A stretch of DNA of 55,659 nucleotides from a virus, in the IMG/VR virus record IMGVR_UViG_3300005647_000001, positions 1 to 55,659 of that record. One strand, 5' to 3'. Below are positions 16,330 to 25,497 of this stretch, one piece after another. Below the pieces are notes generated by a model, which ran no database searches, was not told the DNA's origin, and saw nothing but the letters and a program-made list of their open reading frames with translations. The translations under genes were made by a program, and so were the position numbers. The number at the start of each line of letters is the position of its first letter. The stretch's first letter is position 1.

Positions 16330-17285
16330 TTCCCGGTCACCGGGTCAACGGTCACCACACCCCCACCACCGGCACCGGCTGTAAGCGGTTCTGCGGGCGG
16401 CACGGGCGGGTCGGGTGGAACGATGGGGCCGATGTCGTCGCACACCGGAGGAGGTGACCACGGCCCCCCAGCGGGAGTGTTCGGGGGGAACAACGGATCC
16501 GTGGCCGGGTTCCAGTTCGATTCGATGAACACCCGCCCGGTGTAGCGGGCCTCGTCCGGGTCAAGGATCCGGCTCGTGGACCCGCTCCGGTGGTACCGCA
16601 TCACATGAGCCCCGACGCGGTCAATGTCGCGCTGATCGATCGTGTACGTCCGGACGCCGTCGTTGTAGCTGGTCACCTTCCCCTTGACTTTGCAAAAGCT
16701 GGACCCGTAGTGCTTGAGCACCTGGGACCACCACATCATGTCCCGCCACCGCAACACCACCGGCGGCGGCGCAGCCCCGTACCGCACAATCACAGACCAC
16801 GTGCACGGCGACCCGTTGACCGCGTTCGGGTCCTGCAGCGGGTACATCCCCTGATGATTCACCAGCAGGTGATAGTCCTCGATCGACCAGCCGGACGTAC
16901 CCACAGACACGCCGTTCACCCGGACGTCGATCAGTTCCAGGATCGGATACCCGACACCGCCGGACATCGGATCCCGCAGTTCCAAACCGTTGCGTTCGCA
17001 CCCGCAGGAACACGGGCATCCGCACGGCTTACATGGCCGGAGTTGAGCGATGCAGCAACACCCCGGGTACCGGCGCGCCGTCTCATCGAACGCCATGTCG
17101 TTGGCCAGGTCAAGTTCGCATTGAAGCTGCTCAGCGGTGAACAGGTGAGCGCACGGATACAGGCCTTTACCGAAGTGCGGGTTTGGCCATGACCGGCACC
17201 CGGGCCCGCACGGCATCATCGGCGCGGTCAGAAGCGTTGACGCTCCGCCGGCAGGATCATCATCGGGTCCGGTTTCTTCATCCAT
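16326..17285 (-). CDS. Head-to-tail connector (adaptor) protein
   Basis: 319 residues. YPILELIDVRVNGVSVGTS followed by WSIEDYHLLVNHQG is typical of gp6/gp15-type head-tail adaptors of actinophages, as are the cysteine-dense N-terminal section (RRYPGCCCIAQLRPCKPCGC) and the proline-rich C-terminal tail. The ATG at 17285 is preferred over a GTG at 17354 because a strong hairpin with a UUCG loop (17315-17342) lies between them and would otherwise be inside the gene. Confidence 0.7.
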   Translation of the reverse strand: MDEETGPDDDPAGGASTLLTAPMMPCGPGCRSWPNPHFGKGLYPCAHLFTAEQLQCELDLANDMAFDETARRYPGCCCIAQLRPCKPCGCPCSCGCERNGLELRDPMSGGVGYPILELIDVRVNGVSVGTSGWSIEDYHLLVNHQGMYPLQDPNAVNGSPCTWSVIVRYGAAPPPVVLRWRDMMWWSQVLKHYGSSFCKVKGKVTSYNDGVRTYTIDQRDIDRVGAHVMRYHRSGSTSRILDPDEARYTGRVFIESNWNPATDPLFPPNTPAGGPWSPPPVCDDIGPIVPPDPPVPPAEPLTAGAGGGGVVTVDPVTGK

Positions 17286-17314
17286 CAGGTCCCCATCGTA
17301 AACCGGGCGCGACT

Positions 17315-17342
17315 CGGGGGGCCGACCGAAGCCGACCCCCCG
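17315..17342 (-). terminator. Hairpin with UUCG loop after the major-tail-like gene
   Basis: On the minus-strand RNA, CGGGGGG pairs with CCCCCCG, enclosing a second stem closed by a C(UUCG)G tetraloop. It lies just after the stop of the gene ending at 17373. Few U residues follow, so partial termination or 3'-end protection of an abundant mRNA is more likely than full termination. Confidence 0.6.
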
Positions 17343-17372
17343 AAGCCACTGCACTCTGGTGAATGGCCGATC

Positions 17373-18125
17373 CTATGCTGCGGCCCGTAGCAGCGGGCTC
17401 ACCTCTGCGTCTTTGCTGCACGACGGGCACGAACACGCCAGCACACCCAACGCTTCGAGCTCTGCGGCCTGCTCATAGGTCACATACATTTCAGACCATG
17501 GGGTCGTCACGCCGGCGCCTCGAGGGTCGATCCCCCACGGGTCAGCGAAGTTCGCGTTCGTTTCTGATGTCGCGGTGAAGGTCCGGGGCTTGAACCCCTG
17601 ACCGCGTTCGATGACCAGGCCGTTGGTCTTGAACCGCAAGCACCGCTGAATCAGTGCCACATAGGCAATGTCGGGGTGACGCTTTTTTCCGCACCATGCG
17701 TTGTGGAGCGTGATCAACCCCATCTTGTGCGGGCACGTCGCGTTCTCAACCGAGCACGAAGGGCACTTTGACACGTCCTGTTCGGTGGGCTCCCAACCCA
17801 AACAGGCGCCGGTCTCCGGGTCGATGATCTCCTGGGCCCAGCCCTGCAGCGCCCAGAACTTTGGCATCTCGGTGGCGCACGTGGTGATCTCGTTTTCCCA
17901 CCCGGTCCGAACCGGGTCGGTCTCAACCTCATGGCACGGCTCACCGGTTTGGCCGCTCTCATCGGTGATGGTGGTGCCTTCCCGAAACAGTTCGGTCAGC
18001 TTCAGGTTGCTGATGCTGCAGTAGGCAAACGCCGGGTTGGTTGGGTCCACGATCCCGGTGCAATCTGTCGGGACCACGATGGTCCGGCAGATGTCATAGG
18101 CCGCATAGGAAATGTCTTCAGCCAT
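17373..18125 (-). CDS. Probable major tail protein
   Basis: 250 residues with eleven or more cysteines (CPSCSVENATCPH, LACSCPSCSKD). The NANFADPWGIDP segment and the beta-rich body (YVALIQRCLRFKTNGLVI, FKPRTFTATSETN) resemble major tail tube proteins of actinophages. A stable hairpin follows the gene, as often seen for highly expressed tail tube genes. The ATG overlaps the upstream stop by 8 bases (ATGGCTGA). A capsid decoration role cannot be excluded. Confidence 0.5.
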   Translation of the reverse strand: MAEDISYAAYDICRTIVVPTDCTGIVDPTNPAFAYCSISNLKLTELFREGTTITDESGQTGEPCHEVETDPVRTGWENEITTCATEMPKFWALQGWAQEIIDPETGACLGWEPTEQDVSKCPSCSVENATCPHKMGLITLHNAWCGKKRHPDIAYVALIQRCLRFKTNGLVIERGQGFKPRTFTATSETNANFADPWGIDPRGAGVTTPWSEMYVTYEQAAELEALGVLACSCPSCSKDAEVSPLLRAAA

Positions 18126-18495
18126 GATCGGCCTCCTCAGTTGATTCGGTTTCTTCGGTGTTGCCGTCCATGGTCTCACTCTCATGGTCCGGTATCGATA
18201 GGACGATCATGGTGGCCAGTTCCCGGGTGGTGGTTTGCAAAGACCAGGTGAGCCCGTGGACGGCGGCCATCTCGACCAATCTGTCTCGTGTCAATGATTG
18301 GGTCAGCACGTCGACTGACGCGGTCTGGTCATCGGACATGACGACCCGAACGGATGGTCGACCGGCCGGCCCCGGCGTGATGCCGGCGGCTTTGGCTTCG
18401 GTTTCGTTCTGGGCGCGCTGATCCCGGTACTCGGTGGGTGTCATCTCGGCGCGTTCCCACCAAGGGATCACTACTCCGGCAGGCAGGCGGGTCAT
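18118..18495 (-). CDS. Small virion-region protein with SAP/HeH-like helices
   Basis: 125 residues. The N-terminus has an RDQRAQNETEAKAAG helix. The C-terminal third (LTRDRLVEMAAVHGLTWSLQ then TTRELATMIV) has the helix-extension-helix pattern of SAP/HeH/LEM-type domains. Acidic tail (EETESTEEAD). Four-base ATGA overlap with the upstream gene. Similar patterns occur at 19357, 22170 and 30077. Confidence 0.55.
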   Translation of the reverse strand: MTRLPAGVVIPWWERAEMTPTEYRDQRAQNETEAKAAGITPGPAGRPSVRVVMSDDQTASVDVLTQSLTRDRLVEMAAVHGLTWSLQTTTRELATMIVLSIPDHESETMDGNTEETESTEEADHG

Positions 18496-19064
18496 GGCTG
18501 CGGGAACGTCGACACGTCAGGCGTGTGGTTCACTCGGCGGGCGGGGACACAAAGCACACCATCCACCGAAACGTCGGCGGTCTCGATCCACTCCAGCTGA
18601 TAGTTCCCTTCACACCGGCCGGCCGTGTTGATCTTGGTCCACTTGTCGTCGCCGATGTTGCGGCCCCACACGTCCCACGTCACGCAGTAGTAGGACCCCT
18701 GCGGCTGCAGAACGAAGACGCCTTCGTTGTTGTCTGGTCCCCCGGCCAGCGGCCTGGGGCTCACGTTGTGGCCAAGCGGGCACGTAGCGTACGTCAGAAC
18801 CGGGCAGTCACGGTAGGTACCCAAAACCGACGGGTACACGCCTTCGTACTGGCTCAGCAGCCCGTCAGCGCCCAGGAGCAGCTTCCCGCCCTGAGCGACG
18901 CTGTTCGTCGACAACGAATCCGGGCCGACTCCCGACTCCATGCTCTCGGCTGGTGAACCGTCAGCGTTCTTGACGTTGATCGCAACGTCGACAACTTCGT
19001 ACTCGTCCTTGTCGGGGCACATGATCCGGGTCGGTACTGCGATGCAACGCGATGCAATGAACAC
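18492..19064 (-). CDS. Virion structural protein (hypothetical), cysteine-containing
   Basis: 190 residues, beta-rich, starting at GTG with an AAGGAG ribosome-binding site. Segments GSYYCVTWDVWGRNIG and CPVLTYATCPLGHNVS suggest an Ig-like or other beta-sandwich fold. It lies in a run of probable virion genes between capsid and tail tube. No family was recognised. Confidence 0.55.
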   Translation of the reverse strand: MFIASRCIAVPTRIMCPDKDEYEVVDVAINVKNADGSPAESMESGVGPDSLSTNSVAQGGKLLLGADGLLSQYEGVYPSVLGTYRDCPVLTYATCPLGHNVSPRPLAGGPDNNEGVFVLQPQGSYYCVTWDVWGRNIGDDKWTKINTAGRCEGNYQLEWIETADVSVDGVLCVPARRVNHTPDVSTFPQP

Positions 19065-19066
19065 GT

Positions 19067-19360
19067 CTACTCCTTCTCTTCGGTCAGCGGGTCAGCGTCG
19101 AAAGCCGCGGCCGCTTCCTCTTTGGTTGCGAACAGGCCAGCCTCGACCAGGCCACCGATTGCTTCGTCTCGCGCTTCGGTCTCGGTCATCGGGCTGTGCT
19201 GCCCGTCGGCCATCAACGCTTCCTCAGCTTCGGCGATCAACTCATCCGGCGGCACCGACGGATCATCGACGACAGATACTGGTCCTCTGCCTCGCCGTTC
19301 AGCGTTGCGGGCCCGCGACGCTTCCACCTCGTCGTTGGTTAGTCGTCGTCTTGATTTCAT
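19067..19360 (-). CDS. Small acidic/basic helical protein
   Basis: 97 residues: basic N-terminus (MKSRRRLTNDEVEASRAR), acidic helical centre and an EA-rich C-terminus (GLFATKEEAAAAFDADPL). Shares an ATGA overlap with the gene upstream. Possibly an assembly or connector accessory; no family was recognised. Confidence 0.55.
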   Translation of the reverse strand: MKSRRRLTNDEVEASRARNAERRGRGPVSVVDDPSVPPDELIAEAEEALMADGQHSPMTETEARDEAIGGLVEAGLFATKEEAAAAFDADPLTEEKE

Positions 19361-19716
19361 GTGGTCTGCTCCACCCCGAAGTTGTGACCGGCTTCTATCA
19401 GTGCTTCGATCAGCCCGGATTCGTTGAGCTTCGATCGGTCGACGATCCGGTATTTCGTCGCGAGTTTCCGCAGCGTCGCCACAGTGACAGCCGCTGCTAT
19501 CGCGGCCCGGTCCTGACTGAATACGGACAGGTCAACAATCGCTGCAGAGTCCGGGGCAGCGTTGAAAGTTTTGGCGATGTCAGCGGCCACGCCATCGCTC
19601 TCGACGTCTGCGACGGCGAGCGCAACCAAATCATCTGAGTCGATGGGGGCGAACCCGTCGAGCGGCAAGTCAGAAATCTCGATTGCGTGCTCGGTGATTC
19701 GCACGTACTGGGTCAT
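19357..19716 (-). CDS. Small virion-region protein with SAP/HeH-like C-terminus
   Basis: 119 residues. An N-terminal beta segment (YVRITEHAIEISDLPLDGF) is followed by alanine-rich helices and a C-terminal LRKLATKYRIVDRSKLNESG-type helix pair of the kind seen in SAP/HeH-like domains. The start at 19716 overlaps the upstream stop (ATGA). Confidence 0.55.
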   Translation of the reverse strand: MTQYVRITEHAIEISDLPLDGFAPIDSDDLVALAVADVESDGVAADIAKTFNAAPDSAAIVDLSVFSQDRAAIAAAVTVATLRKLATKYRIVDRSKLNESGLIEALIEAGHNFGVEQTT

Positions 19717-20360
19717 GACTGGCCTCCAGTGACGATTGTGCGGGGGACCGTGACGAGCGCAGCTTGGGACCGTAGCCCTACATACGCTCGGGACCATGGC
19801 GTGTCCTGGGGGGCGCCTTCGCGGAGGCGGTGCCGGACCTGCACCCCGATGCTCGCCGAAGCGGGAATGTTGAGCAGATGCTGCGTGTCAACGCCGCCGT
19901 GCTCCCATTCGTACTGCAGAGGTTCGGTAGAGAGCGCCTCAGTGCGCTCGTCGCTGTACGGGTACGCCCGGTTCGTGTGCGTGGCCACGACAGTGCCGTT
20001 GACCAGATAGCGGGCGTCGATCAGGTGATAGATCCGAGTGTCACGGGCGTAGTGAAGCAGCGTCCCGAGGTCCGTGGTGGCCAGGCCGTCGGTGATGCAA
20101 GCGGCCGTGGTGAACGTTGCGATGGTGCGCCAGTCCACGATCGTGGTCCACGCTGCAGGGATTCGGGTCCCGGTGGTGATTCCCAGCCAGCCGGTCGGGT
20201 TCGACGAGTGAGTCCACGGGCCGGTGCAGGTCAGCATCGGCTGATGCCATGATTCGCCGGGGGCCAGAACGTACGGGTCGCATCCTTCGACGATCTCCTT
20301 GCACTGGACTTTGCCGTCGTCTGTGACGCACCACACGAGACGGGTCCGCGCTGCGGTCAT
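19713..20360 (-). CDS. Virion-associated protein, paralog of the 7628-8275 product
   Basis: 215 residues, exactly the length of its paralog near the tail tip. Shared landmarks: RDTRIYHLIDARYLVNGT (versus IADYRVVVNGS), an ERTEALSTEPLQYE segment (versus DERNTTPLRTQSQY), ASIGVQVRHRLREG (versus ESIEAQVRYRARAV) and a terminal VPRTIVTG. Probably a surface or fibre beta-domain duplicated to two virion locations; function inferred. Confidence 0.65.
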   Translation of the reverse strand: MTAARTRLVWCVTDDGKVQCKEIVEGCDPYVLAPGESWHQPMLTCTGPWTHSSNPTGWLGITTGTRIPAAWTTIVDWRTIATFTTAACITDGLATTDLGTLLHYARDTRIYHLIDARYLVNGTVVATHTNRAYPYSDERTEALSTEPLQYEWEHGGVDTQHLLNIPASASIGVQVRHRLREGAPQDTPWSRAYVGLRSQAALVTVPRTIVTGGQS

Positions 20361-22123
20361 CGGTCTACCCTCAGCGCAACGTTCGCCGTTGTCGCACTCT
20401 CAACGTTTGCCGTTGTCGCCCGCTTCACTGGTGTGCCTTCGCCCGATGCGGTCGTTGGTTCGCAGGTGGTGTTGTCGACGATCTGCTGCAGGAGAGCGTT
20501 GGTGGCGTCTTGCTTGTCGCACAGATCAGCCAGACCGGGATCGGGGGCGGCGCCTTTCGCGACCTGGGTTGGCTGCGGGTCGAGCGGCGCGGTGCAGTCA
20601 GCGGGGATCGGATCTCCTGACGACCGGAACTGGAACCGTCGGCACGAGCGACGGCCACCGGCGAACTCGGCGTCTGCGCCTTCGACGCCGTTGTTCCACG
20701 CTTCGGAGTATGCGGCTTCGCACCCGGCGACGTCATTCTGCTGGGTTGACGTGACGGTGGTGACGTTCCCTGCTGTGTTCACGGTGACGGTCCGAGTGTC
20801 GATGACGAACCGAAGCCCGCCAATCGTGTACGTGCAAAGCTGGAAATTCGACCCGATCTGGTTGTTGATCTGGTTCAGCAGCGCGGTGCCACTTTGCCCC
20901 ATCGTGAACGATGCGGTGTGGCCGTCATCGGTGACGGTGATTGTGTCGGTCGCCCGGCCGAGCCAAGCGATCGCCGCTACCGACTGCAGGCAGCGGCCCT
21001 GCGGCGTCGGTGCCGTGTTCAGCTTCCCGGGCAGGAACGTGGGGCACTTGGATCCGCCGGGGTACACCGTTTGGCCGTTCTGGTCGATGCCCTGGACCCA
21101 GCAGACCGATTCGCCGTACCGGTCGTCTGACTGGTCGCAGATCCACCCGTCAGCGGTGTGCCATGTCGGTGTCACTACCGCCGGTGGTTCTTCGACGGCC
21201 GCTCCGGTGGCGCAGTCGCCGTAGTAGTTACCCTCGCCTAGTTCGTGGGGTACGACATCGTCGTTGTCGTCGAGCGTGTACGGCACGACCGTGCGGACAC
21301 CATCGCAGTCTTCGATCGAGATGAACACGCCCCGAGTGATAACCGTGAATGCGGGGTTGCCGTCGCCGTCGAGCACCGGGTTGCCGTCGGCGTCGAGCGT
21401 CGGGCTGATCTCGCATACCGGGCCGATGTTCGTCGTGGGGCAATCTGGCACAGCGGCGAACTGTGGGTGCGCTGGCACTTCGCAGTTGCGGTACAGGCAG
21501 CCCTCGGGTCGACCCTCGATGGCGACGGTGGTTCCGTCTTCTTGTACGGCCTGCCACGTCTCGGTGATCGTCCCGTCAGGCTGCTTGGTGATGCACTGCC
21601 AGAACCGTTCGGGGGTGCCCGGCTGGATCGACAGTGGCAGGTAGATCACGCGACCGTCTCGGCGTCCGCCGATCGTCGTCGACTTGACCCGGATTGGGAT
21701 GATGTCGCCCGGGCAGCAGTCCGCCCAGCCGAAGGCCCCCCATGGGGTGAGCGGGTTGCCGTCGGGCCCGGCGTTGCCGTACTCGTTGCCGTTCGCTTGG
21801 GTTTTGACTGTGGTGCTGCCCTTGGCTGCGGACAGGCACTTCGACAGCCAGCTATTGATGTGCGCCCACCGGTTCGAGTAAGCACTCGATGCGTCATAGC
21901 CGGGGACGGCATGGACCTGGACCAGACCGTTCGACATCGTCATTTCGAGCCGTATGTCGTCAGTCGGGATCGGGAGCGCACCGGGACCGATAGGGCGCGG
22001 TTCGCCGACGGTGTGATTGTCGAGAGTCAACACGTCGGACTGTCGGCACCACTCAACCCAATCAACGTTGGGCTGCGCCAAGATCGCGCACTTGAGGTCT
22101 TTGATCAGTTGAGCGAGATTCAT
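20357..22123 (-). CDS. Large virion protein, fibre-like
   Basis: 588 residues. The N-terminal helical segment (LAQLIKDLKCAILAQPNVDW) is followed by a long beta-rich region with short repeats (TLDADGNPVLDGDGNPAF) and many cysteines, and a C-terminal (A)TTANVxSATTANV repeat. Such proteins are typically appendages or capsid fibres. Overlaps the downstream gene by ATGA. No enzyme motif was seen. Confidence 0.6.
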   Translation of the reverse strand: MNLAQLIKDLKCAILAQPNVDWVEWCRQSDVLTLDNHTVGEPRPIGPGALPIPTDDIRLEMTMSNGLVQVHAVPGYDASSAYSNRWAHINSWLSKCLSAAKGSTTVKTQANGNEYGNAGPDGNPLTPWGAFGWADCCPGDIIPIRVKSTTIGGRRDGRVIYLPLSIQPGTPERFWQCITKQPDGTITETWQAVQEDGTTVAIEGRPEGCLYRNCEVPAHPQFAAVPDCPTTNIGPVCEISPTLDADGNPVLDGDGNPAFTVITRGVFISIEDCDGVRTVVPYTLDDNDDVVPHELGEGNYYGDCATGAAVEEPPAVVTPTWHTADGWICDQSDDRYGESVCWVQGIDQNGQTVYPGGSKCPTFLPGKLNTAPTPQGRCLQSVAAIAWLGRATDTITVTDDGHTASFTMGQSGTALLNQINNQIGSNFQLCTYTIGGLRFVIDTRTVTVNTAGNVTTVTSTQQNDVAGCEAAYSEAWNNGVEGADAEFAGGRRSCRRFQFRSSGDPIPADCTAPLDPQPTQVAKGAAPDPGLADLCDKQDATNALLQQIVDNTTCEPTTASGEGTPVKRATTANVESATTANVALRVDR

Positions 22124-22169
22124 GCTGATCCTTGCAGCTTGGGGACCCCGGACACCTTGCCCATTGAGA

Positions 22170-22538
22170 TCATTCGTCCGATTCGTTGGCCGCGTTGATG
22201 GCCGCGACCAACTGAGAGCGGTTGCCGGTGGCCTTCACGTCCAGGCGCTTCGCTTCGGTGACCAGTTCGTCCTTCGGCATGTCCTCGGTAAACACACGAC
22301 GGATCGAAGGGCCGAGTACAGGCGGGCCGAAGTCAACCGGGGCGCGATCTTCTGGCAACGGGACGTCCAGCGCTGCCAGTTCGTCGGCGTCGGTGATGAC
22401 CTTCGCCCAAGTGCTGTATGCAGCAACCTCGGCGTCGAACTCGTCCGGTTCGACATCCATGAAGTTCGTTACGATCTCGTCGGCGGGTCGGCCCATGGCC
22501 TCGTATCCCCTTGGGAATTGGATAGCGATGGTGCTCAT
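22170..22538 (-). CDS. Small protein with SAP/HeH-like C-terminal domain
   Basis: 122 residues. Starts with MSTIAIQFPRGYEAMG and is acidic in the centre. The C-terminus (MPKDELVTEAKRLDVKATGN then RSQLVAAINAAN) is a clear helix-extension-helix of the SAP/HeH type often present in phage head or connector proteins. ATGA overlap upstream. Confidence 0.6.
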   Translation of the reverse strand: MSTIAIQFPRGYEAMGRPADEIVTNFMDVEPDEFDAEVAAYSTWAKVITDADELAALDVPLPEDRAPVDFGPPVLGPSIRRVFTEDMPKDELVTEAKRLDVKATGNRSQLVAAINAANESDE

Positions 22539-23383
22539 TGGGCACACTTCCTTTCACGGATAAATAGGATGACCATCGACGCCGCGTAGAACTCGACAGA
22601 AGAACCAGCGGTGAGGCTGTTGACTGTTATTTCCTGATCGACGGTGAACACGAAAGTGGAGCCGCCCGGCTGCGTCGAGGTGATCAGCATGTATGTCGGC
22701 GTCGATTCGGTGTCGCCCGATTCGAGATCGGGTGCGACCACCGTGTCGCCGTTGCCGTTCATCGGGGAGGCGGGAACACCGCCGCCAATCGAGTACACGG
22801 ACCGGAAAGCGATGCGGCCGTTATCGGCACTTGATTTGGCACCGAAACCTCGTGCCCCGGGGTTCACGAAAGCGACGAAGCGGCCTCCGCACTTCGGGAC
22901 CGTGAACGACCGTGTGAGCGTTTGCCCGATCAGTCCTTCGTCGCCGGGTCCGATCTCGATTACAGCAGTATTTGAGTTGGGGCCACCGTCGAAAGATGCG
23001 TTGTGGCACTCGTCGGTGACGACGCCTTTGACGCTCGTGAAGGTTCGCTTGATCGCCTTGTTGTCGGTCGTGCATTCGACAGTTGCGATTGCGTCGTCAG
23101 GCAGGCAGCCAGCCGACAGGACTGTCCCGTCTGGGTTGAGGATCGTGATGACCCGAGCGTCAGCGGGTGCGCCTTCTGCGCCAGTGCCGGTGTAGTCGAG
23201 ACCTGCGATGGGGCCGACCGTGATCTGGACATCGTCCGAGATCGGGTTGCCATCAGCGTCCAACAGGTTGCATGCCTGAGCGAACGCGACGAACTGCGCC
23301 TTCGTGATCGGGTCACCAGCGGTGCCCGTCTGCGGGTAGACGTTCGTGGTCTTCGTTTGCGGTGGTTGTGGGCAGGCCGTCAT
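22535..23383 (-). CDS. Virion protein, fibre-like (hypothetical)
   Basis: 282 residues, beta-rich, few helices. Repeats the DADGNPISDD motif seen in the 588-residue neighbour. The C-terminal half (TYMLITSTQPGGSTFVFTVD to VILFIRERKC) looks like a jelly-roll type fibre domain. Ends in an ATGA overlap with the downstream SAP-like gene. Confidence 0.55.
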   Translation of the reverse strand: MTACPQPPQTKTTNVYPQTGTAGDPITKAQFVAFAQACNLLDADGNPISDDVQITVGPIAGLDYTGTGAEGAPADARVITILNPDGTVLSAGCLPDDAIATVECTTDNKAIKRTFTSVKGVVTDECHNASFDGGPNSNTAVIEIGPGDEGLIGQTLTRSFTVPKCGGRFVAFVNPGARGFGAKSSADNGRIAFRSVYSIGGGVPASPMNGNGDTVVAPDLESGDTESTPTYMLITSTQPGGSTFVFTVDQEITVNSLTAGSSVEFYAASMVILFIRERKCAQ

Positions 23384-23384
23384 G

Positions 23385-24245
23385 TCAGCATTCCTCTTCT
23401 TCGATGGGGACTTCGGTCCCGATTACTCCGGTGACCGATCCGGCCCCGTCAATGGTCACTGCTTCGCCGTTACCACAGAAGGTGGCCTCGCATCCCGGCT
23501 GCACATACTCGGTGTACTCGTTGCCGTCCACGCCGACCGTGGTCACGGCCACGGCCTGGTCCTCGACTTCGCAGTCAGGATCAACCGACGCTTTCACCGT
23601 GACACTGCACACGTTCTCCAGGATCAGTGGCGCGGTGCCGTCCATGACACCGTCGACAAGCGGTTTGGTGTTCCCGTCGAGTGGCACACCGACGATCTGG
23701 GTGGTCGCCGGTGGGCCGCCGATGTTGACGCCGCACGGTGCCAACACGTAATCGACTCCTTCGGTCAGACCTTCGATCGGACTGTCGATCGGCGTGAGTC
23801 CGCCGTTCTGAGTCCAGCTCCGCGGTTTGATCGTGCCGTCGCCGGCCATGACCACTTCGAACTCGCCGAGCTTGCAGGTGAAATACCCTTCGTTGTCGCC
23901 GCTGCCTGGGGTGAGGACTTGGACGCAGCGCCGGATCAGGTCGCAAACACCGAGCTGCGCGCCTTCGGGGATCGTGTCGGACTTGGTGAACCCGTCGTCT
24001 GACAGGTACCCGACCGGGATCATTGCGCCGTCTGGGCCCTTAATGAAGCAGACCGAGATCTGATCGCAACCGTTCAAACAGTAGTCCCGCAGCACGGGCG
24101 TGCTCTGCACGGTGACGTTGATGTCTCCCAGTTCGGCGATCGCTTCCGCGATGGCCTCACCGAGTCCTTCGATGTCGAAGTCAACTTCGATCGTGGTTGG
24201 TGGGCAGTAGAGGTCATCGGCCGCTGTCGGTTTGTTGACGCTCAT
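23385..24245 (-). CDS. Virion protein, fibre-like (hypothetical)
   Basis: 286 residues. The N-terminal helix (EGLGEAIAEAIAELGDI) is followed by beta-rich sequence with scattered cysteines and a C-terminal acidic EEEEC. The start at 24245 overlaps the upstream stop (ATGA). Resembles its two downstream neighbours in composition, suggesting a set of appendage subunits. Confidence 0.55.
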   Translation of the reverse strand: MSVNKPTAADDLYCPPTTIEVDFDIEGLGEAIAEAIAELGDINVTVQSTPVLRDYCLNGCDQISVCFIKGPDGAMIPVGYLSDDGFTKSDTIPEGAQLGVCDLIRRCVQVLTPGSGDNEGYFTCKLGEFEVVMAGDGTIKPRSWTQNGGLTPIDSPIEGLTEGVDYVLAPCGVNIGGPPATTQIVGVPLDGNTKPLVDGVMDGTAPLILENVCSVTVKASVDPDCEVEDQAVAVTTVGVDGNEYTEYVQPGCEATFCGNGEAVTIDGAGSVTGVIGTEVPIEEEEC

Positions 24246-25396
24246 TGCTTGTCCCCCTCTACCGCAGGAAGGGGGCACCCGCCCAGGATCGTCGGCGCAG
24301 CCGCAGCGAAACACGGGTTCCACACGCCAAGCGTGTGGATCTCCCACACCGCATCAACCATGTTGTCCAAAAGTTCAATGCTCGCCGCTGGGCTCACCAG
24401 GTTCGCGCGGTTCACCATTACGGGGTCAGACACGGCCGCAAGGATCGGGCCGGTAGCCCACGTGTACCCGTTGGCCACACCCGCCGCCGGCGGCGGGATC
24501 GCCTGCGGGGTCGCCTCAGGAGGGCACCCAGCAGTCAAACATTCAGCGGCCGGTACCACCGGATCTCCGTTGAAATCGACGCCAACACCGCCGTCCAGGT
24601 TCAGCCAATGCCCGGCAGCGTCAGACGGTCCGCCTTCGAGCTCGACCAGCCCGTTGCACTTCCGAAGCTTGTATACGCCGTGGCCAGGGACATGAGACAC
24701 GCCGCGGCCGGCTTTGTTTTTGATGCGCCATGCGTCCATCCCGGCCAGCGCGTCGTCGATCTCGAGGTACCCGGAAGCCAGGTTCATCGCGTAGTCACGA
24801 ATCGCAGGGCTTCGGGTGTAGTGCCCGGTGAACAGTTCCCGGGTCATCATGTCCGAAGCGCACCGCAACAACCGTTCGCGTGCTTCAACAGCCAACCCCT
24901 CCGGGGTGTTGCACGCCAGGTCGCCGGACGCCGGCACGTACCACGTGCCGGGCCGGAACTCCACGGTTACGGTCTTGATCGGGGCGGCGATCTTCGCTAT
25001 CGGCCACGCCGGACCTTCAGCAGGTTGGACGCTGGGGTGCCATTGCACCAACCCCAGGTTGTTCCTGGTTCGGGCGGGGACTTTCACGCCGCCATCGTCG
25101 ATGCACTCGACAACGGTTGGCCAACCGTTGATCGACTCGCAACATACGACGGTCAACCGGACGCCGTTGCGCCAGTTCCGGTTCGGGACCGCGTCGCCAG
25201 GGGTCGGCGCCCAAACGTACGGGTTGGCGCGCAAGGCGTTCGCGTTGGCCACCGCGGCGGCTTCGCGCTCCACGGCGTCTTCGATCTCGTTGACGCTGCG
25301 CAGCTGCGGGATCTGGTCCAGCCGGAACGTGGCGTCAGTGATCAGCGAAAACAGGCGGGAAAGTTTCCCGTCGCCGACCAGCTGCAGAGCGTGCAT
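24242..25396 (-). CDS. Virion structural protein following the major capsid gene
   Basis: 384 residues, first gene after the capsid protein and its hairpin, with a GAAAGG ribosome-binding site. The helical N-terminus (LSRLFSLITDATFRLDQIPQ) and a long soluble body with WYVPASGDLACNTPEGLAVE do not match a known family. Position suggests a minor capsid or head-completion protein. Confidence 0.55.
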   Translation of the reverse strand: MHALQLVGDGKLSRLFSLITDATFRLDQIPQLRSVNEIEDAVEREAAAVANANALRANPYVWAPTPGDAVPNRNWRNGVRLTVVCCESINGWPTVVECIDDGGVKVPARTRNNLGLVQWHPSVQPAEGPAWPIAKIAAPIKTVTVEFRPGTWYVPASGDLACNTPEGLAVEARERLLRCASDMMTRELFTGHYTRSPAIRDYAMNLASGYLEIDDALAGMDAWRIKNKAGRGVSHVPGHGVYKLRKCNGLVELEGGPSDAAGHWLNLDGGVGVDFNGDPVVPAAECLTAGCPPEATPQAIPPPAAGVANGYTWATGPILAAVSDPVMVNRANLVSPAASIELLDNMVDAVWEIHTLGVWNPCFAAAAPTILGGCPLPAVEGDKQ

Positions 25397-25431
25397 CAGT
25401 GCCTTTCAGGTTTGCGTGGTGAGCCCACATT

Positions 25432-25473
25432 CCCGAGAGCAGGCAACCATGGTGGTGGTTACCTGCCCTCGGG
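25432..25473 (-). terminator. Long hairpin after the major capsid gene
   Basis: CCCGAG-GCAGG pairs with CCTGC-CTCGGG around an inner AACC/GGTT stem. It sits between the capsid stop (25498) and the next start (25396). No U-tract follows, so it may be a partial terminator or mRNA 3'-end stabiliser separating high capsid expression from downstream genes. Confidence 0.55.
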
Positions 25474-25497
25474 CTTATAGGCCGTGGTCACGGGGTA

